This document shows positions 5,645 to 10,522 of a stretch of DNA of 10,522 nucleotides, piece by piece (the first letter of the stretch is position 1; the number at the start of each line of letters is the position of its first letter). A program made the translations under genes and the position numbers. The DNA comes from an uncultured Mollicutes bacterium (lineage in GTDB: Bacteria; Bacillota_I; Bacilli_A; RF39; UBA660). Under the pieces are notes generated by a model that did no database searches, was not told the origin of the DNA, and saw only the letters and a list, made by a program, of their open reading frames with translations. The stretch spans positions 1-10,522 of the forward strand of contig UQQI01000053.1 in NCBI GenBank assembly GCA_900543055.1, in the 5' to 3' direction.

Positions 5645-6472
5645 TTCAAAACCTGAATAGTAGTAGAATCCATCATCTGCTAAATTAAACTTAAATGTAT
5701 ATTGCATAAGTTTATCTTTATTTTCTTCTATATAAGAATTATAATGTCTAACTGTTGTATATTCACCATCATTTTCAGTAAGTTCTTCATTACCATTTGG
5801 ATCTTTATAAAGTTTATCCATATAATTAAATACATAAGCAGCTGTAATTAATAATTCACTAGAGTTTTTCTTAACACTAATTATCTTACTATTAGAACCA
5901 AATGAAGTTGTTGAACCACATCCTGTTTGTTCACTAATAAATGCCTTACTAAGATTATCAAATACCATATCATTACATCCATCGCTTAATTTTTCTGGTC
6001 TTTTATAAGTATCTTTTCCAAATACATTTTCATAAGCGTTTTTTACATTCACCTCAGAAACATACGCAGTTGGAAGATAAGTAATATCTTTAACATAAGT
6101 ATTAAATGCAACTTGAAATTTATAATCTTCACTCATATCAGAAACATCTACTTTTTTAGAATCAAATAAATAAGAATCAATATTTCCACTATAGACACTA
6201 TTATATAAATTAATAATTCTTGGACTGTCAACATCTACATCAACATACTTATCTTCGTGTCTAGTAGTTGTAATTTTCTTCTTGTTATTATCAACTACTG
6301 GAGTTGTATCCTTTGGTGGAAATATAATTTTATAATCATATAATAAAAATAAAACTAATCCAACTATTATTAGTAATAAAATAATAATTGTAATAATAAA
6401 CAATTTTTTATTAGATGACTTAGCAACTTCAATCTCACTATCTTTTACTCTTTTTTTTATTTCCTTACTCAC
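5633..6472 (-). CDS. single-pass membrane-anchored extracellular protein of unknown function, 279 aa
   Basis: I do not recognise a family. Residues 1-23 are a basic cytoplasmic tail (KEIKKRVK... NKK). Residues 24-45 (LFIITIIILLLIIVGLVLFL) form one membrane helix. The remainder, about 230 residues, should be outside the cell. A low-complexity linker (about 52-85, including KDTTPVVDNNKKKITTT and VDVDVD) leads to a folded domain with mixed helix and strand from about 86. Cys166 and Cys185 are the only cysteines and could form a disulfide. Start GTG 6472 is supported by AGAGGTG seven bases upstream. The gene stands alone between two terminators, directly upstream of the tethered serpin and with the same topology. 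Joint action with the serpin is suggested only by adjacency and shared design; no enzyme motif is visible. Confidence 0.8.
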   Translation of the reverse strand: MSKEIKKRVKDSEIEVAKSSNKKLFIITIIILLLIIVGLVLFLLYDYKIIFPPKDTTPVVDNNKKKITTTRHEDKYVDVDVDSPRIINLYNSVYSGNIDSYLFDSKKVDVSDMSEDYKFQVAFNTYVKDITYLPTAYVSEVNVKNAYENVFGKDTYKRPEKLSDGCNDMVFDNLSKAFISEQTGCGSTTSFGSNSKIISVKKNSSELLITAAYVFNYMDKLYKDPNGNEELTENDGEYTTVRHYNSYIEENKDKLMQYTFKFNLADDGFYYYSGFERTN

Positions 6473-6479
6473 ACCTTTT

Positions 6480-6486
6480 CACCTCT
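6480..6486 (-). promoter_or_regulatory. ribosome binding site supporting the GTG start of the 279-aa protein
   Basis: AGAGGTG on the minus strand lies seven bases before GTG 6472-6470. This supports a GTG start for a protein whose N-terminal basic tail and membrane helix then read normally. Confidence 0.6.
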
Positions 6487-6529
6487 ATTATAATATTAAC
6501 AAAAAAAATAAAAATTGTAATTAAAAAAC

Positions 6530-6554
6530 AAAAAAAAGACAGCACCAAGCTGTC
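6530..6554 (-). terminator. strong intrinsic terminator of the HAD-pheS-pheT operon
   Basis: On the minus strand GACAGC, loop TTGGT, GCTGTC, followed by eight T. The 6-bp stem is two-thirds G/C and begins a few bases after the pheT stop. It is the most typical terminator in the window. Confidence 0.92.
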
Positions 6555-6559
6555 CAAAT

Positions 6560-8932
6560 TTACTTATCTCTTAAAACTGCATTGTGTTTTTCAACAACCT
6601 TAGAAATAATATTATTAAATACTTCCATTACCTCTTCTTCAGTAAGTGTTCTCTCAAGATTTAAGAAGTTAAGTGTAAAGGCAATTGACTTTTTATCAGC
6701 ATCTACATTTTCACCAGTATAAACATCAAATACACTAACACTATCAAGCATTCTACTGCCAGCTTTTTTAATAGTATCCATTACTTCTCCTGCAGTTACA
6801 TCTTTTGAAACAATGAATGCCATATCTTTTGAAATACCAGGATATTTAGGAGCTTCCTTGTATTTGATTGGCTTAACATTACTCATTAAAGCATTAAGTG
6901 ACATTTCAAATACATAAACCTCATCTTTTAAAATACTTGGATGAACTCTACCAATAACACCAATTACTTTTCTATCAAGTAAAATATTAGCACTAATTCC
7001 AGGATGTAAATCAGAACAATCTGATACTTCAAAACTATATCTGTTTTTAAATCCCATATAATCTAAAACATTCTCAACAATTCCCTTTACAATATAGAAA
7101 TCATACTTAACAGGTTTAGTCCAACCATTATTTAAATAGTCACCAAAACATAGTCCACAAATTAAACTAGTCTCATTATATTCACTATCATATGTTTTCG
7201 CAATTTCATATAAACTAATATCCTTAACTTTACGCTTTTTATTATATTGATAAACATTTAAAAGTGAAGGAATTAATGTAGTCCTTACAACACTCTTATC
7301 CATACTCATAGGATTTGGAAGAATTGCATTAGAAACACTACGATATTTAAACAACTTAGCCATATCAGGAGAAACTAAAGTATAAGTCTTAGTCTCATTA
7401 AGTCCAAGTGCTCTAAGTCTTTTAGAAACTAATTTTCTATATTTAACGTCTCCTACATATTCACCACGTCTTACAGGAACAGTTGGAACAGTTGATACTA
7501 AATTTTGATAACCATAAAGTCTAACTATTTCTTCGGCAATATCATTTACATTAGGATCAATATCAAGTCTTCTACTTGGAATAGTAACAATAAACTTATC
7601 TCCATTTAATTCATAATCAAAGCCTAAACGACCAAGTTCAACCTTCATATCCTCTACACTAATATCCATACCAAGAAGTTTATTAACATCATCAGGAACA
7701 AACTCTACAACATTTGGAGTCTTATCAATAACATCATATCTAACACAACCAGAAAGAATTGTAGCGCCTGCATACTTCTCAAGTAAATGACATGCACGTT
7801 TTAAAGCCATCTCTGTATACTCATAACTTAAACCTTTTCCATATCTAATAGACGCTTCACTTCTAAGATCTAAATTAGCAGCAGTATAGCGAATAGATAC
7901 TGAATCGAAAATAGCAGCCTCTATTAAAATATCAGTTGTATCATCTTCAACTTCAGTATTTTCGCCACCCATAACCCCAGCAATACAAACAGGCTTTTCT
8001 CCATCTGTAATAACTATATCATTATGAGAAAGAATTCGCTTATTTCCATCTAGTGTAACTACTTCTTCATTATCTTTCGCATCTCTTACTAAAATATGAT
8101 TACCTAAACTATTCTTATCAAAGAAATGAAGAGGTTGACCAAATTCAAGCATAACATAATTAGAAATATCTACTACATTGTTAATTGATCTCATACCAGC
8201 TGCAACAAGTCTTTTCTTAATAAATTCTGGACTCTCACCAATCTTAACATTCTTTACCATTTTTGCCAAATAGAAAGGACATTTATCTGTTTCTACATCT
8301 AAACTAAAATGATTTTCTACACTATCCTTATCTTCCTTAAAAGAAAGTTCAGGAAGTTTTACAGGTCTATTTAAAATAGCCCCAATTTCATAAGCAAATC
8401 CAATATGGTAGTAGCAATCATTATTTCTGTGTTTATGAATATCAAGTTCATATAAAGTATCATCAAGTCCTAAAACCTTAATAGGATCATCTCCAACTTT
8501 TACACTACTATCAAGTTCTTCAATTCCACTAGCATATGCTTCATCTGTCTTCTCTTCAAGTCCTAACTCATATAAAGCACAAAGCATACCATTAGACTCT
8601 ACTCCACGAATCTTACTCTTCTTTATTACAAAATCTCCAGGAAGTACTGCTCCAGGAAGAGCAACTACAACTTTTAATCCTTTACGAACATTAGGTGCTC
8701 CACAAACAATTTGTAATACATCATTTTCTGAAACAGCAACCTGACATACATGTAAATGATCACTATCGGGATGATTAACACAATCAATTACTTCTCCAAT
8801 AACAAGATTATCAATATGATTAGTAATAACTTTCTCAACATTAATACCAGATTGTGTAATTTTAACAGCTAATTCTTCTAAATCTTGATCACTAATATCA
8901 ATATAATCTTTTACCCATTCTAAACTAATCAT
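6560..8932 (-). CDS. pheT: phenylalanyl-tRNA synthetase beta subunit
   Basis: The beta subunit of the alpha2-beta2 enzyme that charges tRNA-Phe; it binds tRNA and hydrolyses misacylated Tyr-tRNA. Domains in order: N-terminal MISLEWVKDYIDIS, an EMAP-like OB-fold (about 35-150, with VCGAPNVRKG and IRGVESNGMLC), the B3/B4 editing domain (about 200-375, with INNVVDISNYVMLEFGQPLH and VCIAGVMGGENTEV), the B5 domain (about 400-475, ending in VTIPSRRLDIDPNVNDIAEE), the catalytic-like core (about 480-680), and a C-terminal ferredoxin-fold anticodon-binding domain (about 697-790, from YPGISKDMAF). At 790 aa the length is normal. The start is ATG 8932: it lies one base after the pheS stop, has AAGGAG ten bases upstream and begins at the conserved family start. 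An in-frame TTG at 8956 would add eight residues without support. Cotranscribed with pheS. Confidence 0.97.
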   Translation of the reverse strand: MISLEWVKDYIDISDQDLEELAVKITQSGINVEKVITNHIDNLVIGEVIDCVNHPDSDHLHVCQVAVSENDVLQIVCGAPNVRKGLKVVVALPGAVLPGDFVIKKSKIRGVESNGMLCALYELGLEEKTDEAYASGIEELDSSVKVGDDPIKVLGLDDTLYELDIHKHRNNDCYYHIGFAYEIGAILNRPVKLPELSFKEDKDSVENHFSLDVETDKCPFYLAKMVKNVKIGESPEFIKKRLVAAGMRSINNVVDISNYVMLEFGQPLHFFDKNSLGNHILVRDAKDNEEVVTLDGNKRILSHNDIVITDGEKPVCIAGVMGGENTEVEDDTTDILIEAAIFDSVSIRYTAANLDLRSEASIRYGKGLSYEYTEMALKRACHLLEKYAGATILSGCVRYDVIDKTPNVVEFVPDDVNKLLGMDISVEDMKVELGRLGFDYELNGDKFIVTIPSRRLDIDPNVNDIAEEIVRLYGYQNLVSTVPTVPVRRGEYVGDVKYRKLVSKRLRALGLNETKTYTLVSPDMAKLFKYRSVSNAILPNPMSMDKSVVRTTLIPSLLNVYQYNKKRKVKDISLYEIAKTYDSEYNETSLICGLCFGDYLNNGWTKPVKYDFYIVKGIVENVLDYMGFKNRYSFEVSDCSDLHPGISANILLDRKVIGVIGRVHPSILKDEVYVFEMSLNALMSNVKPIKYKEAPKYPGISKDMAFIVSKDVTAGEVMDTIKKAGSRMLDSVSVFDVYTGENVDADKKSIAFTLNFLNLERTLTEEEVMEVFNNIISKVVEKHNAVLRDK

Positions 8933-8933
8933 C

Positions 8934-9974
8934 TTATTCACTCTCCTTTCTATCAAATACTCTACTTTCTCTTAAATCTGTATTATAGAAAACTCTACAA
9001 TCATTTATATTATATTTAAGCATAGCAAGTCTCTCAGCTCCAAAACCAAACGCAAATCCACTCCATACTTTAGGATCATATCCACTCATTCTAAGAACAT
9101 TAGGATGAACAACACCAGCTCCACAAACAGTAATCCAACCATTATTTTTACAAATATTACATCCATGTCCCTTACAATTGAAACAGCTAATATCAACCTC
9201 TACTGAAGGTTCAGTAAATTGATAATAACTAGGATGGAAACGAGTCTCAACATCATTACCAAATAACTTCTTACAAATAATATCTAAAGTACCTTTTAAA
9301 TCACTTAAACTAATATTTTTATCTACAAGTAATCCCTCTATTTGCATAAATTGATGTGAATGAGTCGCATCATCATCATCTCTTCTATAAGTCTTCCCTG
9401 GACAAATCATTCTAATAGGAACTTCACCATTACCCTTTAACATTGTTCTAACTTGAACAGGAGAAGTTTGACTACGAAGAAGAATCTCCTCTCCTTTTAA
9501 ATAGAATGTATCTTGAGCATCTCTTGCAGGATGTCCCTTAGGAATATTTAACATCTCAAAGTTATATTTATCTTCTTCAATTTCAGGTCCATCTACAACA
9601 TCATATCCCATAGACATAAATACTTCCTCAACATCTTCAATAAGTTTTTCAAGAATATTAGGAGCACCAGTTGCAATATTATAACTAGGTAAACTAATGT
9701 CAATTGCCTCACTCTTTAATTTTTCATTCAAAATAGCTGTCTCAAACTCATTCTTTTTTTCTTCATAAAACTCAGTAAAACTACTTCTAACTTCATTTAC
9801 CCTTTGTCCAAACTCTTTCTTCTCCTCATTTGGAACATTTTTAATCTCTTGATTAAGTTCAGTAATTAAACCCTTTTTACCAAGATATTTTACCTTTAAA
9901 TCATTTAAACTATTTAAGTCAGTTACACTCTTCATATCATTTAAAAGTAAATCTTTAACTTCTTCAATTCTCAT
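8934..9974 (-). CDS. pheS: phenylalanyl-tRNA synthetase alpha subunit
   Basis: The catalytic alpha subunit, a class II synthetase that activates Phe with ATP and transfers it to tRNA-Phe. Residues 1-90 form the N-terminal helical coiled-coil arm that contacts tRNA. The catalytic domain has motif 2 around PGKTYRRDDDDATHSHQFMQ, and motif 3 as FGFGAERLAML. Ala308 in SGFAFG corresponds to the Phe-pocket alanine (A294 in E. coli) that excludes larger side chains. A four-cysteine knuckle, CFNCKGHGCNICK (Cys264, 267, 272, 275), precedes GAGVVHPNVL and is common in Firmicutes PheS. The length of 346 aa is normal. ATG 9974 follows directly on the stop of the HAD gene, with AAAGGAG nine bases upstream inside that gene. 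No T-box can be seen in the window; any operon leader must lie beyond the right edge. Confidence 0.97.
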   Translation of the reverse strand: MRIEEVKDLLLNDMKSVTDLNSLNDLKVKYLGKKGLITELNQEIKNVPNEEKKEFGQRVNEVRSSFTEFYEEKKNEFETAILNEKLKSEAIDISLPSYNIATGAPNILEKLIEDVEEVFMSMGYDVVDGPEIEEDKYNFEMLNIPKGHPARDAQDTFYLKGEEILLRSQTSPVQVRTMLKGNGEVPIRMICPGKTYRRDDDDATHSHQFMQIEGLLVDKNISLSDLKGTLDIICKKLFGNDVETRFHPSYYQFTEPSVEVDISCFNCKGHGCNICKNNGWITVCGAGVVHPNVLRMSGYDPKVWSGFAFGFGAERLAMLKYNINDCRVFYNTDLRESRVFDRKESE

Positions 9975-10522
9975 TTAAAACATCTCCTTTAACTCATTCA
10001 TTCTTTTTATCTTACACTTTTCTGAAATCTTATCGTTAGGATCATATAATATTGCTCTCATACCTATATTCTTAGGTCCTAAAAAATCCTTATGATAATT
10101 ATCTCCAATCATTACACATTCACTAACATCATCACAAACATTCAAATAACTATTAGGATTAGGCTTTAAGAATTCATCTCCACCATATACCACAACAAAA
10201 TAATCATATAATCCCATTTTTTTTTAATCTATTAACCTGGGTAGATTTAAACCAATTAGATAAAACAATTAATTCATAATCTTTACTTTTTAAATATTCA
10301 AGTACATCTACTATATCAGGAACTAACCCATCTTTAAAAGTTGAACCAATAAGTAACCATTCTCTTATTAATTTTTCAGTAATATTTACTCCACTTCCTA
10401 TAGTTAAAAATTCACTCAAACATTTAATATCATATCTTGAAAACAAATCTTCATATTTTAAAAGTAAATCATATTTTACAGGAACAAATTTATCTGCATC
10501 ATTTTTTCCAAGTCTTTCCCTA
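9975..10522 (-). pseudogene. HAD-superfamily hydrolase, 5'-partial and frameshifted at a run of nine A
   Basis: Two reading frames together make one HAD protein. The first is open from the right edge to a TGA at 10204-10206 and contains LEYLKSKDYELIVLSNWFKS, where VLSN is HAD motif II. The second runs from about 10217 to the stop at 9975 and contains GGDEFLKPNPNSY (motif III Lys) and VMIGDNYHKDFLGPKNIGM (motif IV GDxxxxD). They meet at nine consecutive A on the minus strand (10225-10217). Eight A would give RLKKMGLYDYF and a continuous protein. The N-terminal DxD nucleophile motif lies outside the window. The family acts mostly as phosphatases; the substrate is unknown. The second frame ends directly at pheS with a good RBS inside it, so this gene is part of the pheST operon. 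It may be a pseudogene, a slippage-decoded gene or a homopolymer sequencing error. Confidence 0.85.

Noticed and set aside
6487..6492. Perfect TATAAT upstream of the 279-aa gene as a promoter -10
   Set aside because: It lies only 14 bases from the start codon, so the transcript would begin inside or after the AGAGGTG site, and no -35 is visible at 16-18 bases. The region is so A/T-rich that chance matches are expected.
6473..6560. Small RNA or riboswitch in the A/T-rich gap after pheT
   Set aside because: The only structure is the terminator hairpin at 6530-6554; the rest is a low-complexity A/T run with no further pairing that I can see.
8933..8956. Eight-residue extension of PheT from a TTG start
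   Set aside because: It overlaps the pheS end without need; ATG 8932 matches the conserved PheT N-terminus and has a ribosome site.
10204..10230. Programmed -1 ribosomal frameshift in the HAD gene
   Set aside because: Joining the two frames needs +1 (or loss of one base), not -1, so a classic A AAA AAA -1 slip would not restore the protein. Transcript slippage or an indel fits better.
1..10522. Mollicute genetic code with TGA as Trp
   Set aside because: TGA ends the 279-aa gene exactly at its terminator, and full-length housekeeping proteins read through using TGG for Trp.

Overview
The window is very AT-rich (my rough impression is about 30% G+C). Every credible gene lies on the minus strand, so transcription runs from high to low coordinates. 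Shine-Dalgarno sites of the AAGGAG/GGAGG type, single-membrane-style exported proteins, and Firmicutes-like PheS, PheT, RimM and TrmD point to a low-GC Bacillota. TGA acts as a normal stop (it ends the 279-aa gene) and full-length proteins use TGG for Trp, so this is not a code-4 Mollicute. An uncultured gut-type Bacilli lineage near Mollicutes/Erysipelotrichia is my best guess. That is inference, not proof.

Layout in the direction of transcription. (1) 10522-6560: a HAD-superfamily hydrolase, cut by the window edge and broken by a one-base frameshift in a run of nine A, abuts pheS, which is followed after one base by pheT. A strong hairpin terminator follows pheT. (2) 6472-5633: a single-gene unit for a membrane-anchored extracellular protein of unknown function, with its own terminator. 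(3) 5548-3830: a single-gene unit with a recognisable promoter, encoding a membrane-anchored serpin with a large insertion and a lengthened reactive loop, ended by a 12-bp hairpin. (4) 3744-746: a tightly packed operon of a YgjP-type zinc metallopeptidase, a TrmH/SpoU-family rRNA methyltransferase, rimM, trmD and a 152-aa protein of unknown function, ended by a terminator that overlaps the last stop codon. (5) 661-98: an exported beta-rich protein with its own extended -10 promoter. (6) 97-1: the zinc-ribbon end of an IS200/IS605-type TnpB, without the rest of the gene upstream.

Units 1 and 4 are housekeeping translation functions: Phe-tRNA charging, tRNA m1G37 methylation, 30S maturation and RNA methylation. 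Units 2, 3 and 5 are cell-surface functions. Units 2 and 3 share one topology, with a short charged cytoplasmic tail, one membrane helix and an extracellular domain, and lie side by side between the two housekeeping blocks. The most notable content is the tethered serpin with its neighbour. The frameshifted HAD gene in the pheST operon and the TnpB junction at the end of the 187-aa gene come next. No intergenic stretch exceeds 300 bases, and I see no tRNA, rRNA, CRISPR array or riboswitch.
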